Assembly (NCBI GenBank): GCA_033239005.1
Contig: BSQZ01000005.1
Coordinates: 6,847,001-6,911,000, forward strand
Source of the DNA: Lamellibrachia satsuma
Lineage: Eukaryota; Annelida; Polychaeta; Sabellida; Siboglinidae
DNA length: 64,000 nucleotides
Direction: 5' to 3'
Of the stretch, positions 37,187 through 61,399 are shown one piece after another; the first letter of the stretch is position 1, and every line of letters begins with the position of its first letter. The translations under genes were made by a program, and so were the position numbers. A model generated the notes under the pieces. That model saw only the letters and a list, made by a program, of their open reading frames with translations. It had not been told where the DNA came from and did no database searches.

Positions 37187-37324
37187 CAGTGGCGTATCTA
37201 GCATCTCGCAAAGGGGGAGGGAAAAGTTGACCATGCTACCATATAGCACAACAGGTCATATACAAAAAAATCATACATGCCAAAGGGGGGTGTGTGGCCT
37301 AGTGCCCCCCTAAATACGCCACTG
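37187..37324. mobile_element. hAT-type MITE, 138 bp, with 8-bp target duplication
   Basis: Ends are CAGTGGCGTATCTAG and CTAAATACGCCACTG (perfect over 10 bp, 14 of 15 overall). The 8-bp sequence CTCACTGG is present on both sides (37179-37186 and 37325-37332). An 8-bp duplication and CAGTG ends fit the hAT superfamily. The clean duplication implies a fairly recent insertion. Confidence 0.9.
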
Positions 37325-37599
37325 CTCACTGGGTTGTCTACCACACTTGTTTTCAACAACTTGCACAGCAACAGCGAACCCAGCCAACTCTTGACGTTAA
37401 TAACTTCATATGCTTTAGTTTGTTGTATGTAAATGCCTGGCCTTGACATGCTGAGGAAAGGGGCAGGCCGATAGGCGAACATAAAATAATACAATACATC
37501 TGAAGTCTTGGATAATGAAGTGTCTGAATGTTATTCTGAAATGCATCCAGACTGTTTAGACTATGGTTGTAACGATGTATTTAGTTCCAAAGTCGAATA

Positions 37600-38535
37600 G
37601 TATTGGAGGAAAAGAATGTAAGTGGTAATTGCATCTGGAGTAAGGGATATGATAGGCTAAGAAATGTTGTTTCCTGTTGATCATATTCACAGGAACAAGG
37701 TATTGATGTGAAGGTATTCCCTATGGACCATTAACTGTTTTGTACATCATGTAGAGCTTAGCATTTGCCCTGCGGTATGCTGGCAGCTTCATTCCAATGT
37801 TTGTAGCATGTCTGTCACACTAGAAATATTGTTATGACGATGCAAGACATACCAGGCTGCATGACGTTGAATCATTTCTAACTGATCTATTTGTGTCTGT
37901 GTGTAGGGATCCCAAACAGGGTAGGCAGAAGTTTTTATTTTGATGGATGGAATTTGTAAGTTTCTGTGAAGGAAGCCTAACGATCTATTTTTTTCTTATT
38001 TGAATTAACTATTGAGAATAAAATTTTTATATAGTTTAACTATCAATTGCATTTATATATATATATGTATATTATGTATATGTAAACACTCCTCAACAGG
38101 GTCTTACCCTGGATATGAGTGTATAAATAGTTTATTGTTATTACTTATTAGCTTTTGATGAGATATTATTTATATGGGTATTTATAATGGTATTCCACTG
38201 AACATCTGAGGTTATTGTAAAACCAAAATATTTAGCCTGCAATTTAAATATTTGACCATGAAGCATATACTTGTCATCAGTGATGTTTCTGGTTGTTGGT
38301 ATTACATGTCTTGAGGATGGAACTCCATTTTCCAAGACATCTCCCATTTTGCAAGTTTATCCAGATCCTCCAGGAGCACAGCAGCATTTGATTTGGGTTT
38401 AAGAGTTAGATATATTAAAATGTCATCTGCAAATAACCTAATTGTAGATGTTATTTTCCCAGGAATATAATTTATATAAAAGAGAAATTAACATGGACCA
38501 AGAACAGAACCCTGGTTACCCCCGATGTTATGTAC
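37600..38535 (-). mobile_element. Decayed LINE reverse transcriptase
   Basis: On the minus strand, in order: GNQGSVLGP, IPGKITSTIRLFADD (catalytic ADD), LLEDLDKLAKWEM, DKYMLHGQIFK, INNISSKANK, then after about 150 bp of unrelated AT sequence LGFLHRNLQIPS, SAYPVWDPYTQTQI and MIQRHAAWYV. This is the core and C-terminus of a Jockey/CR1-type reverse transcriptase with stops and frameshifts. Confidence 0.85.
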
Positions 38536-40570
38536 ATACGTATGAAAAAAATTATGACAAAGTGGTACAACAGGTTACATATGAAAACAAAATTAAGACG
38601 AAGGGGGACAGGGCACAATTGCCGCCCTCCCACGAATACGTCAATGCATTCAATCATGATGCTGACCAAGCGATTACGACGCATGAAAATAGAGTGTGTT
38701 TTGAAATAGATAGCATTGTTGAATGGTGCAATAATGATAAGGAAAACATGCCAACTGTGGAATTAAAATTCTGATGCTGGGTGGTTCGGAGCGATTAACG
38801 ATGCGAATAACTGTTTTAACTATCATACGCATGCAGGTATATGTGTTTCAGACAGTAGAGCAATGTGTGTCAAATGTTGAAAACTAATCTGATAATCCAA
38901 CCATTGCAACCTCATGCTGCTTGTATGAGTCGTACGCATGTAAGCGGGACTACTCGATTGTGCTTTTGCCAAAATGCACTTCCCTTGTATTTAAACAATT
39001 CATTGTGCGATATTAATTCAGTGTTTATCATCAAGTGGCTACAGTAAGGAACCTATAGGCCACATTTCATGAAGATACATAAAATATATGTTAAGAGAAA
39101 TCTGCACGTATGCTGTTTTTGACACATTTCTTAGTCCCACTTCAGTTTATGTTAATGTTAAACCTGCACAAAAAACACACCCCAACAAAAAAATTATAAT
39201 AATGAATTCCTACTAATCAAAAATGTAGTTATAAAATGTATTAGACATCCCAAGTCCAAATCAAACAGTTAATTTTGTCTAAGCATGTAGGTTTATAATA
39301 TGTGGTCATCATAAACTGGTCCGTATCATTTTCCGTAAAAAATATGTCATCTCAAGCACACCAGCACTTCAACACTAAACAGTAATAAACCAGTGGTTAG
39401 CACACATTAATTTATGATCTACCAGCAGGCTTTCAGATGGGTTGGAATTTGTTATATGTTTAAACATGGTTCTAACTGCTCTTGCAAATTTATGTTTGTT
39501 AAATGGAATGTCCTCTCCAGAACAACATCAGACAGCATACATGTATACATAACTATGTTCAATGTCAAAGGCTTTAGCTGTGTCACAGTAGGTGTGCATA
39601 ATCTTAAAGTATTTAGAAGACATCTGCTATGCAAGTATAATTTAATATATTATATTTTGACAATAGCCTTCACAGGCTATGGCTGATATGAAGAAGATGA
39701 TAAAAGGGTAACTAGTAAAAAACAGGAATGCAAAACAAATCAAGAGTTTCTATACGAATATTTACTGCAGGCTTTATATTGTGTGACAACTGCATAGGTG
39801 TGCAATCACACTACTAACCATTAATGTACAGGTGGCGTATAACAGTACTTCTCTTACAACAACAATAACAAGAGAACAGATTTAACATGTGGCTTAGTCA
39901 CCAAAGAAAAACAGACTAACATTACTGGGCCAAACACAACAACCGCAACATGCTGCTTGGCAGCTTAAGACATGAAAACTGGAGAAATTGTGGAATTACA
40001 AGAGTAACGTGAATCCTGCTACATGTAAATAATACTCCTAAGTTTTTGCGTAATATCGTCACACCATGTACTTCAGTAAAACCACACACATGTTAGCACC
40101 ACAGATCAAAGAATCCTTCGCTATCACAAAGCCAGCAACCATTAGTACAAAAATATTCATAAAATATATCTCGGCATATCGAAGATAATAATGGTTACCG
40201 AGCAGACCATATAACAAAGATAATAATGGTTACCGAGCAGACCATATAACAAAGCAGGCTTTAGAGTGTTCCTAATACAATTTTATGGTAGTTTAATAGG
40301 CCCCTCATTACCCTAGCTAAAGCTCCCTCTTCAATTCACTGAACCCATCAAATCAAGGTTCATCAGTTTGTTGATATCTAAACTTGTGGCACGTGTAGTA
40401 ATATGTGCAATAAAAGATCACGTACTTTTGCTAAATCATCAACAAATTACTTCAGCAGAGAGCCAGACAACCTTTGCCCTTTTCTGCCAACTTTTGACTG
40501 GAATCAGTAAAAAATTATTTTATAGTTTGTCCAAAAACTAAATAACAAATTTGTACAATAGAGCTAGCAT
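38536..40570. other. Intergenic stretch, little recognised
   Basis: AT-rich. One perfect tandem duplication of a 37-bp unit containing AGATAATAATGGTTACC lies at about 40181-40254. No gene seen. Confidence 0.45.
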
Positions 40571-40815
40571 GTTGTAGTGGACACTAGATGGCGTAGTGAA
40601 CACTAGATGGAGTAGTGGACACTAGATTGAGTAGTGAACACTAGATGTTTTAGTGAACACTAGATGTCATAGTGGACACTAGATGTCATAGTGAACACTA
40701 CATGTCGTAGTGAACACTACGTCTTAGTGGACACTACATGTCATAGTGAACACTACGTCTTAGTGAACACTACATGTCTTGGTGAACACTACATGTCGTA
40801 GTGGACACTAGATTG
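40571..40815. repeat. Degenerate minisatellite, unit about 18 bp
   Basis: Roughly 14 copies of GTAGTGAACACTAGATGT with GTGGACACTA and GAACACTACATG variants. Confidence 0.9.
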
Positions 40816-40860
40816 GTCCGATTTTTTGCAAAATTATTCTGAGACAAGACAAGCAAAAAA

Positions 40861-43456
40861 TGTAATTGGGGAGGGACCTTTACTTCAACTTGTTGTACTG
40901 GGATTCCTTCTTGGATCACTACTAGGTCATATTACTATTACTGGGGAGGGAGGGGGGGTAACCTAAAGTGTAATTGGGGAGGGACCTTTACTTCATCTTG
41001 TACTGGGATTCCTTCTTGGATCACTACTAGGTCATATTACTATTACTGGGGAGGGAGAGAGGGGGGGTAACCTAAAGTGTAATTGGGGAGGGACCTTTAC
41101 TTCAACTTGTTGTACTGGGATTCCTTCTTGGATCACTACTAGGTCATATTACTATTACTGGGGAGGGAGAGAGGGGGGGTAACCTAAAGTGTAATTGGGG
41201 AGGGACCTTTACTTCAACTTATTGTACTGGGATTCCTTCTTGGATCACTACTAGGCCATATTACTATGACTGGGGCGGGAGGGGGGGTAACCTAAAGTGT
41301 AATTGGGGAGGGACCTTTACTTCATCTTGTACTGGGATTCCTTCTTGGATCACTACTAGGTCATATTACTATTACTGGGGAGGGAGGGGGGGGTAACCTC
41401 AAGTGTAATTGGGGAGGGACCTTTACTTCAACTTGTTGTACTGGGATTCCTTCTTGGATCACTACTAGGTCATATTACTATTACTGGGGAGGGAGGGGGT
41501 AACCTAAAGTGTAATTGGGGAGGGACCTTTACTTCATCTTGTACTGGGATTCCTTCTTGGATCACTACTAGGTCATATTACTATTACTGGGGAGGGAGAG
41601 AGGGGGTAACCTAAAGTGTAATTGGGGAGGGACCTTTACTTCAACTTGTTGTACTGGGATTCCTTCTTGGATCACTACTAGGTCATATTACTATTACTGG
41701 GGAGGGAGGGGGTAACCTAAAGTGTAATTGGGGAGGGACCTTTACTTCATCTTGTACTGGGATTCCTTCTTGGATCACTACTAGGTCATATTACTATTAC
41801 TGGGGAGAGAGAGAGGGGGTAACCTAAAGTGTAATTGGGGAGGGACCTTTACTTCAACTTGTTGTACTGGGATTCCTTCTTGGATCACTACTAGGTCATA
41901 TTACTATTACTGGGGAGGGAGGGGGTAACCTAAAGTGTAATTGGGGAGGGACCTTTACTTCAACTTGTACTGGGATTCCTTCTTGGATCACTACTAGGTC
42001 ATATTACTATTACTGGGGAGGGAGAGAGTGGGGGTAACCTAGTGTAATTGGGGAGGGACCTTTACTTCAACTTGTTGTACTGGAATTCCTTCTTGGATCA
42101 CTACTAGGTCATATTACTATTACTGGGGAGGGAGAGAGGGGGGGTAACCTAAAGTGTAATTGGGGAGGGACCTTTACTTCATCTTGTACTGGGATTCCTT
42201 CTTGGATCACTACTAGGTCATATTACTATTACTGGGGAGGGAGAGGGGGGTAACCTCAAGTGTAATTGGGGAGGGACCTTTACTTCAACTTGTTGTACTG
42301 GGATTCCTTCTTGGATCACTACTAGGTCATATTACTATTACTGGGGAGGGAGAGGGGGGGGTAACCTAAAGTGTAATTGGGGAGGGACCTTTACTTCAAC
42401 TTGTTGTACTGGGATTCCTTCTTGGATCACTACTAGGTCATATTACTATTACTGGGGAGGGAGGGGGGGGTAACCTAAAAAGTGTAATTGGGGAGGGACC
42501 TTTACTTCAACTTGTTGTACTGGGATTCCTTCTTGGATCACTACTAGGTCATATTACTATTACTGGGGAGGGAGAGAGGGGGGGTAACCTAAAGTGTAAT
42601 TGGGGAGGGACCTTTACTTCAACTTGTTGTACTGGGATTCCTTCTTGGATCACTACTAGGTCATATTACTATTACTGGGGAGGGAGGGGGGGTAACCTAA
42701 AGTGTAATTGGGGAGGGACCTTTACTTCATCTTGTACTGGGATTCCTTCTTGGATCACTACTAGGTCATATTACTATTACTGGGGAGGGAGGGGGTAACC
42801 TAAAGTGTAATTGGGGAGGGACCTTTACTTCATCTTGTACTGGGATTCCTTCTTGGATCACTACTAGGTCATATTACTATTACTGGGGAGAGAGGGGGGT
42901 AACCTAAAGTGTAATTGGGGAGGGACCTTTACTTCAACTTGTTGTACTGGGATTCCTTCTTGGATCACTACTAGGTCATATTACTATTACTGGGGAGGGA
43001 GGGGGTAACCTAAAGTGTAATTGGGGAGGGACCTTTACTTCATCTTGTACTGGGATTCCTTCTTGGATCACTACTAGGTCATATTACTATTACTGGGGAG
43101 GGAGGGGGGGGTAACCTAAAGTGTAATTGGGGAGGGACCTTTACTTCAACTTGTACTGGGATTCCTTCTTGGATCACTACTAGGTCATATTACTATTACT
43201 GGGGAGGGAGAGAGTGGGGGTAACCTAAAGTGTAATTGGGGAGGGACCTTTACTTCAACTTGTTGTACTGGAATTCCTTCTTGGATCACTACTAGGTCAT
43301 ATTACTATTACTGGGGAGGGAGAGAGGGGGGGCAACCTAAAGTGTAATTGGGGAGGGACCTTTACTTCAACTTGTTGTACTGGGATTCCTTCTTGGATCA
43401 CTACTAGGTCATATTACTATTACTGGGGAGGGAGAGAGGGGGGGTAACCTAAAGTG
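40861..43456. repeat. G-rich minisatellite, about 106-bp unit, 24 copies
   Basis: Each monomer has GTAATTGGGGAGGGACC, TGGGATTCCTTCTTGGATC, CTAGGTCATATTACTATTAC, a variable GGGGAGGGAGAGAGGGGGGG run and TAACCTAAAG. Two variants, CAACTTGTTGTACTGG and the 3-bp shorter CATCTTGTACTGG, interleave. Length variation is mostly in the G/A run. It ends 247 bp past the PCCB stop codon. Confidence 0.95.
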
Positions 43457-43702
43457 CTACAAAAACAACAAAACACAACAAGATCATTTTAACTGCCAGC
43501 TCCCTGGCCATGTTGTTTCCAGACTTTCTACCGTTTGGTCCCGCTAACCTAAATAAGGTTTTAACATCTTATCATAATCGCACTAAAAAAGCCAATACAG
43601 TATGTAAACTCAGAAAACCGAGGCTGTTGCTATGCTGTATGCTGAGTGGTCATCTCAACGGTGCTCTGACGAGCAGATCTTGTGTGTAAACATCGAGTTG
43701 GT

Positions 43703-54516
<10,814 letters not shown>

Positions 54517-56953
54517 CTACAATTAAATCACACAACATAAAGAACAATTCGGCTGAAATTCAGTCCACATCACTATAAGAACCAATGCTGTGTAAAATAA
54601 AAACATGTAGGAAATAATGGTAGAAAATGCTAGTGACAATTTTATACCAGACTCTAAAAGTTATTGCAATACTGCTCCTGCATTTATTCATGCATTTTGT
54701 TTATTCACAAGAATCACAACATACTCTTAAAATTGTGTATCACGCACACCTTGTTTGTGTGTTTTCCGCACATGACAATTGTTCACCAAGTATTGCTTTA
54801 TTTAGGATACAGGCAATGCATCATTCAATATATATTCATTTGTGAACATCAGGGCCAACATTGGTATAAAACTTGGGAAAACAACTAAATAATAATGCTG
54901 CTGAACATGGATAAAACAATGTATTCCATCTGTAAAACAGTTTGCAATAAACAACAAATGGCATTTATAAAAGATTCATTATAGATCATCAATGATACTG
55001 AGCTTTGTACCGTGGATGACACAACCATTCTAGGCCAGTCATTGCGCAACATGAAAAAAATGTCACTGCCATCAATTGTTCACATTTCTGCATGTCACTG
55101 GGTTCTCGGCCATTCAAAGTCTGATTCAATCTGATTCATCAATGACTTTTATTTCAATTACAACTACACTCCTAAACTTTACAAATCAATTACACCATTT
55201 CAATTACAGTTACACTTACTGATGCATTTTGTGGGACCAATTGTTTATTCCAACAGTTTATTTAGAATTTCTTATTATATGGATGATGAATGTTGGTGAC
55301 TTGATATTTTGTATAAAACTGATAAAACTGTAATGGACTTGGTGATGTTAGTATATTTTTCTAGTTTTTTTCAGGTAGTCTGTGATATAAATTTTTTTTT
55401 TAATTAATCATAACTGATGTAACCGTTAGCATTACACACGCACACACACACACAAAATTAATTACGATTACGGCAAAACCATATTATTACTGTGCAGCAG
55501 TAAAACACACCATGTTTCACACAGCCTACTGTTGTGAGAAGCAACTAGTCTCTAGAGAGTAATTCTGTGTCTAACTACTTGCTTCACGGATGGCATCAGC
55601 TCTGACCAGAGCTTCCTTCCTTGTGCTATGGCGCACGGATGCCAATAACTAAATTATTGCATTATGACTGTTTTGCAGCCGAAACATGACATAAGATCAA
55701 TAGAATAACATACGATATGCATACTGATGAGAAGTCAGAGTGTTACGTACGAGGTCAATCTTGTATCGCCATGGTTTCTGTCTGTAGACATCCCTCGTTG
55801 ATTTACTCAAGACAACATCTGTAGTCTACATCAATAGCCCACATGTCGTTTATGCAGTCAAGGGCGATCATTAAAGATTTAGATTTTCATCAAATAAATC
55901 AAGTTACGCCTTCATGTGCAAATGTTGCAGTCTGATGTGAGTGTTCAAAATATCAGTGATACGCACAGTCGGTTTAATAAAAAAAGACTAGCTTTATTAA
56001 ATCAAGCGAACTGACTCTGATCGTTGGACCAGGTAACTCACGAAAGTGTGAAAAACTTTATGTCGTAGTATACACAGCGGAAAAATTGATGCCAAGTTCT
56101 GACTGGAAATTTTTTTTATAATTTGTCCGATGATTTCACCAAAACTAAATAGCAAATTTACACAAATGAGCTGAAAGAGTAAAAGAAGTAAATTCTATCT
56201 AAATATCAAAAGTGCCATATTGTGGACAACCTTAACGACCGACAGCATATAACTAACACTGTTAATCAATACTCCAGCTGTTAATCAACACAATTATCAA
56301 CATCATCAATCGTCCCGGAAGTAAGTGACATGATAGGTCGCTTTGGGAACAGCTAAGAATAACGGCAAACAAATTGTTGGCCGAAAACGCGTACTCCCAT
56401 GCGTGATTTGCATGCCAGAAATACATGATCTTAATAATTAATGTCACCACACTGGGTCTTGTTAAACGCACCTGCAGCTCATGCGGCAATATATTCCCAC
56501 GAACACCATCAATATAATAAATATAAATTATTATACAAGTTTGTTGCATCTTGTAGTCTTTAATCAGACTGTAAATTAATATGAAATGTCTTGAAATATA
56601 GATGAAGTAACCACCAAGGCATCATTGTATCACTAAATGTGAAATTCAGGCAGACGTCGGGTCAATAAGAAGAGTAATTTTTACTACAGCTACCCAATAA
56701 ACTGTAATTGCTTTGAAGTAAATAATTACAATTATTGAACCAAATAAGATTAGCAATGGTCAATAGATATGTTGTGATAATCGTAGAGATATATTTGATA
56801 ATCTCTCAGAAACTATACAAACTAGTATTGAAACATATTTCATTTTAGCAAATAATAATGTGATTGACATATTAATTATATATTTTTATTTATGTTTAAT
56901 TTCATATCTACTTTAATAGTATTAATTTATGTATGTGTTGTATCTCACTGTAC

Positions 56954-56956
<3 letters not shown>
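54517..56956. other. No gene recognised; presumed PCCB intron
   Basis: AT-rich. I looked on the minus strand for earlier PCCB exons (the GPCAGGAVYSPA and SGGARIQEG regions) and did not see them. A short (CA)n lies near 55438-55453. Confidence 0.45.

Positions 56957-57031
<75 letters not shown>
56957..57031. repeat. (TA)n microsatellite
   Basis: Perfect alternating TA. Confidence 0.95.
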
Positions 57032-57034
<3 letters not shown>

Positions 57035-58004
57035 CATATTGGCCACATATGCATGGCACTTTATAAATGTTATCAATAATAATAAATACAAATTCTACAA
57101 ACAACTGTAAATGAATGGTTAGTAAATCTAACTGCAATTGATAAGATTGGCAGAAATGGTAACTGGTGTTAACTGCTTTAATACACAACACAGACAGATA
57201 CAAAGATACACATAGATACAGAAGCACTTCTGAAAAGACTTTGTGCAGATATAATATTATAGTAGTATATAAATGCACTTATAGTTATATTATTATTCTA
57301 GATGTTTGGCCGATGATATCAAAACAGAAACAAAAACTACCAGTAAATAACTTCCACAAGTCTGACCAGTAGAATTTCAGCATCAGAAATACTACGTCAA
57401 TCAAAAGAAATTGTTTTGTGGGGGCACCCCCTGCACATGGAACCTACAGACAGACAGCTCCCACTGGACAATGGTCAAGAACTGACCACTCAGGTGCAAA
57501 TAGGCATCACTCAACACAAAGGTTTGTCGCACCTCATCTCCGTCCATCACGGAGGCCACGGCCACCATGAGCCTACTGGGCTTCATTATGCAGATGTAAT
57601 AACACCGCTCGGCTGCTTGATGCAAACATAAAGGGAGGGCGTTCGTTATGGGCGATTATTGAATCCACGCGCTATAAAAAGAAACACGCATCGCATGTGT
57701 GCATGCACAGTGTGCGTGAGTGACAGGGTGTCAGACGTGCATGCTAGACACGCGTCAGTGTAGGCATGCAGACCGATGGAACTTCAGAACAGACTGGGCG
57801 GTGAATACAAGAGGAAGAGACAGGCAGTGACCACAGGCAGACTCGGGACAGGTCAGTTGACATATCACCCAAGCAGAGGACCAGAGCAATTTGATTCCAT
57901 TAAGTGGCTGGTTCACTTTAGTGGCACAACTTAATACAGGAGGAATATGGAATAATTCTGTCCCAGCCAACAGATTTGGTCAACGCTACTAAATGCAGGG
58001 TCCA
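57032..58004. other. No gene recognised
   Basis: A TATA-like CTATAAAAAG at about 57672 is followed by GC-richer DNA with CATGC motifs, but no coding frame or splice site downstream supports a promoter. Confidence 0.35.
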
Positions 58005-58456
58005 GTGTATCGTGTTCACAGCCCTAGCCCTTCCCATGTTCACAGCCCTAGCCCTTCCCATATTCACAGCCCTAGCCCTTCCCATATTCACAGCCCTAGC
58101 CTTTCCCATGTTCACAGCCCTAGCCTTTCCCTTGTTCACAGCCCTAGCCTTTCCCATGTTCACAGCCCTAGCCCTTCCCATGTTCACAGCCCTAGCCCTT
58201 CCCATGTTCACAGCCCTAGCCCTTCCCATGTTCACAGCCTTAGCCCTTCCCATGTTCACAGCCTTAGCCCTTCCCATGTTCACAGCCCTAGCCCTTCCCA
58301 TGTTCACAGCCCTAGCCCTTCCCATGTTCACAGCCCTGGCCCTTCCCATGTTCACAGCCCTAGCCCTTCCCATGTTCACAGCCCTAGCCTTTCCCATGTT
58401 CACAGCCCTAGCCCTTCCCATGTTCACAGCCCTAGCCGTTCCCATGTTCACAGTTC
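58005..58456. repeat. 24-bp minisatellite, 19 copies
   Basis: Unit AGCCCTAGCCCTTCCC + ATGTTCAC, in exact 24-bp register from 58014 to 58446, with C/T variants (AGCCTT). Because 24 is divisible by three, several frames on both strands stay open as simple repeats. Confidence 0.95.
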
Positions 58457-58775
58457 TTAAAACTGTCAGATCAATTGGGTAAATCAAACTCACATCTGGG
58501 GTTAGTCACATCTGACGATGGCTCCCAATTAACCATATACATTTGTTGTTAGACATACCCCATTTAGGTACCCCTCTTTATCCGTGACTGGACAAAGACT
58601 TCTTCTTCCTGTGATGGACTGGGCTCCTTAGGAGCATCGTAAGTCCTACGGCGTCTGTGTCCGTTGGTAGTTCCAGTCAGGGCCAATTAAAAGACATTGC
58701 ACCGCTATTGGGGCGACAATGGGTGTTTTTAGGTTAAAAACTATATTAAAATCTATATACACGATCTGAAGGTAT

Positions 58776-59200
58776 TTATGGAGTGATGAGGACTGGCTGC
58801 AGTTTGTGGAGACTGCGGCCTAGTCGACTCAGGAAGGACTCCAGTGAAGGGGCTGAGGAGATAGAGGTTGGGAGATGGTTCCACTCAGACACTGTGCGGG
58901 GGAAGAAAGAGTGAAAAAGGGCAGGGTTTTGGATTTGTTCCTGATGCAGGCGTTGTGCTCCTCTAGTCCTTCGGTCAGCGTGGTGGAAGAAATTTGCTGG
59001 GTTGATGTCTACAAGGCCTTTGTTGATTTTGTAGAGCATCCCCAGGCGGATCTGTCATCTTCGATGTTCCAGACTTGTCCATTTTAGATTTTCGAGCATA
59101 GATGTTACAATGCCTGGTGATCTGTCCGTGAAGTTGTTGTTCACGTATCTGGCTGCTCGGTGTCTAGTTTCAACTTTGTCATGAAACAATTCTTAGACAT
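58776..59200 (-). mobile_element. C-terminal LINE reverse transcriptase fragment
   Basis: Minus strand reads ETRHRAARYVNN, then GIVTSMLENLKWTSLEHRR, then LGMLYKINKGLVDINP, TVSEWNHLPTSI and SLESFLSRL. This is the typical tail of Jockey/CR1-type reverse transcriptases (RAARYV ... ML..L.W ... LYKI). One stop interrupts it. Confidence 0.85.
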
Positions 59201-59477
59201 CAATGTTGTTCAACTTCAGTCATTCAGTGAGTGAGTCACTGATATAAAGGAATGCACGTTAAGTACATGACAAGGAAAACAAAGGACAAAGAAATTCTTC
59301 TTCATGTCTGATGACGTCAGCAATCACGGGCCTCCACACAATTCATTTGCAGAACATTGTCAGCAGATGGACTTCATTGGCTGATCTTTCATGCAATCTG
59401 TTTAGACTATCGGTGTATTTTATTCTCTTTGTCTCTGACTTTGTGTCAAAGGTAAACGGTGAAGGTGCGTTCTTACA

Positions 59478-59795
59478 TAGCGCGGTATCCAGTCCTTGGG
59501 ACCGTTCAAAGCACTTTACACTTTACACCCCCTGACAGACCTGTTTATTCCAGTGCTATCTCGACTTCTCTGGGAAGCATTCAGCCATGCTGCAGTTACT
59601 GCACAAATACTATTAATTCAGATATACATCTCTGCCTGTAGCCACATACTCATTTATACAGCTGAGTGAACTGTGGCAATGTGGGTTGAACAAAATTGCC
59701 AAAGCTTCGATACGGCATAAGAGGATTCAAACCCAGGTTCTCTTGATTGAGAGTCCAATGTTCTAACCGTTACCCTACGGTCCTACCACATCCCT
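59478..59795 (-). mobile_element. tRNA-derived SINE, near full length
   Basis: Minus strand head: GGTAACGGTTAGAACATTGG (A-box region), then CTGGGTTTGAATCC (B box), body with CAATTTTGTTCAACCC and AGTTCACTCAGCTGTATAAA, and a tail with GGACTGGATACCGC. Internal promoter boxes mark a pol III origin. Confidence 0.85.
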
Positions 59796-61207
59796 CGATT
59801 GTTCCTTCACCAACTGTTTCGCATTGAATGCTGGCAAGGATGTCGTGCTTCAGTGAATTTCACGCAAGAACATATTTTAAAGGTACAACACCTGATCATT
59901 TTTAACGTGAAATCATCTTACACAGTAGTGCGTAAAAAAAATCTAGTCCTACATCTTGACTGCACAACTGTTTAAATTTGAATGTTTCGACTCGAACATC
60001 GTGTTTACACTGTGGGCCGATATTCAGTGGTTAAATTATATTTTTTAAATGTGGTTCGTCAAAACACATCAGGTTGGTCAAGATGTTAGAACAGATAGTT
60101 TATACAATATAATGTGATTTACGACAAAAACCAATTGACACAGTACCTTTAAAATGCTTCAAAATAACCACTAAAATTTAAAGCGTGACCAGAACGGAAG
60201 TGTACTGAATGAAACAAAGGTCCAACGCTGCACTTTTGAAGGTCACAGGACACATCGATTGACCAGTGCCGTTTGGCCATCGACTTGCACATTTACATTA
60301 TCCACAGGCCATTGCTGGCAAATCTGGGCATTTGTCAATAGTAACTTAATTACACCATCAACACACCCAAAGCTAGTGGATAAGCTGGATGGTGCAGAAC
60401 GGTGGCATCGAGTGGCTATGGTGCTAATGCCATGCGCACCACCCTTGACATCATCACCATTTATAAAGCAAAATCAATCATCGAGACAGGTTAAAAGCAT
60501 TTTCCTACTGATGAAAGTTGCAGCATAAATAAATAAAAGGGCCAGAGACGTAGGTTTGCAGGGAAAGGCCACTGGCGTTTTTTCTCGTCAACATCTCACT
60601 ATCTCCACCAGGTGGCAGAAGTGCTGTTTGCAGTGGTGAGAACTGGTCAGAAATCTAATATCCAAGATGACCATTTTTCACGAACATGTGGGTGAGAAAA
60701 CACTGGTAAACAAATGAAGTCTACATAGCATTATATGGGGGCACACAACGTGTGTCACGCGGGACGTTCTCCTGTGTCAATACCCATCATACTTGCGCTG
60801 CAAATAATCAGATTGTAGACCAGGCAATAAAAAGACCACACAGCAGGTCTCTTGTGGGATGTCATCTTATGTACACCAATACCCACGTAAACCTGCACAA
60901 CTACAGAGTATACATACCACGTGCGCATGTGTGCGTGTGTGCGTGCATGCGTGTGTCTCATGAGGCTTTTTCTTGAGTCAATATTCACCAAACAATCGCT
61001 GGCTTCAGTGCCACAGAGACTGTTTGTTACGTCGCAGCAGATGGCTCCTGGCTCCGTTTATGTTAACACAACAGCACAAAAGATACTCATCAGATGCTAC
61101 GAACAATATAATGCTACTAGTGCTAACATTGACAGGTGCCTCTGGACGTCCAGTGGCACATTCCTAGAGCAGTACTGCTTGGTGCTCCATACTCAGTTCA
61201 ATGTCTG
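59796..61207. other. No gene recognised upstream of the GT92 gene
   Basis: AT-rich with a GTGCGTGTGTGCG low-complexity tract near 60922-60955. No supported exon. Confidence 0.4.
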
Positions 61208-61399
61208 TACAATTGAACCTCGCTTTACAGTGACCTTGGTAACAGAGCCACCTCGCCAGTATGGGCACCCTGGGACAATCCCAAATTATTTCGATAAAAG
61301 TAATGTATAGGACATCAGTCTTGTTAATACAGTCACCTCGCTATTCAGGTCACTTTAGTCCAGTCCCGTGGGTGACCTTAATATCGAGGTTCGACTGTG
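61208..61399. mobile_element. Tc1/mariner-like MITE candidate
   Basis: Left end TACAATTGAACCTCGCT and right end CGAGGTTCGACTGTG are inverted (11 of 13). ACAGTCGAACCTCG-type ends are common in Tc1/mariner MITEs. An internal CAGTCACCTCGCTATT repeats the end motif. Confidence 0.5.

Noticed and set aside
40861..43456. CRISPR-like array
   Set aside because: Monomers are contiguous and similar throughout with no unique spacers. Animal minisatellite.
57660..57800. TATA-type promoter near CTATAAAAAG
   Set aside because: No coding frame, exon or conserved element follows within a sensible distance.
57918..58493. Repeat proteins of 155-191 codons on both strands
   Set aside because: Translations of a 24-bp minisatellite. 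All look like simple repeats.
59700..59795. Possible tRNA gene
   Set aside because: A- and B-box-like motifs are present but belong to the head of a repeated SINE. No complete cloverleaf, and other copies with the same tail exist in the window.
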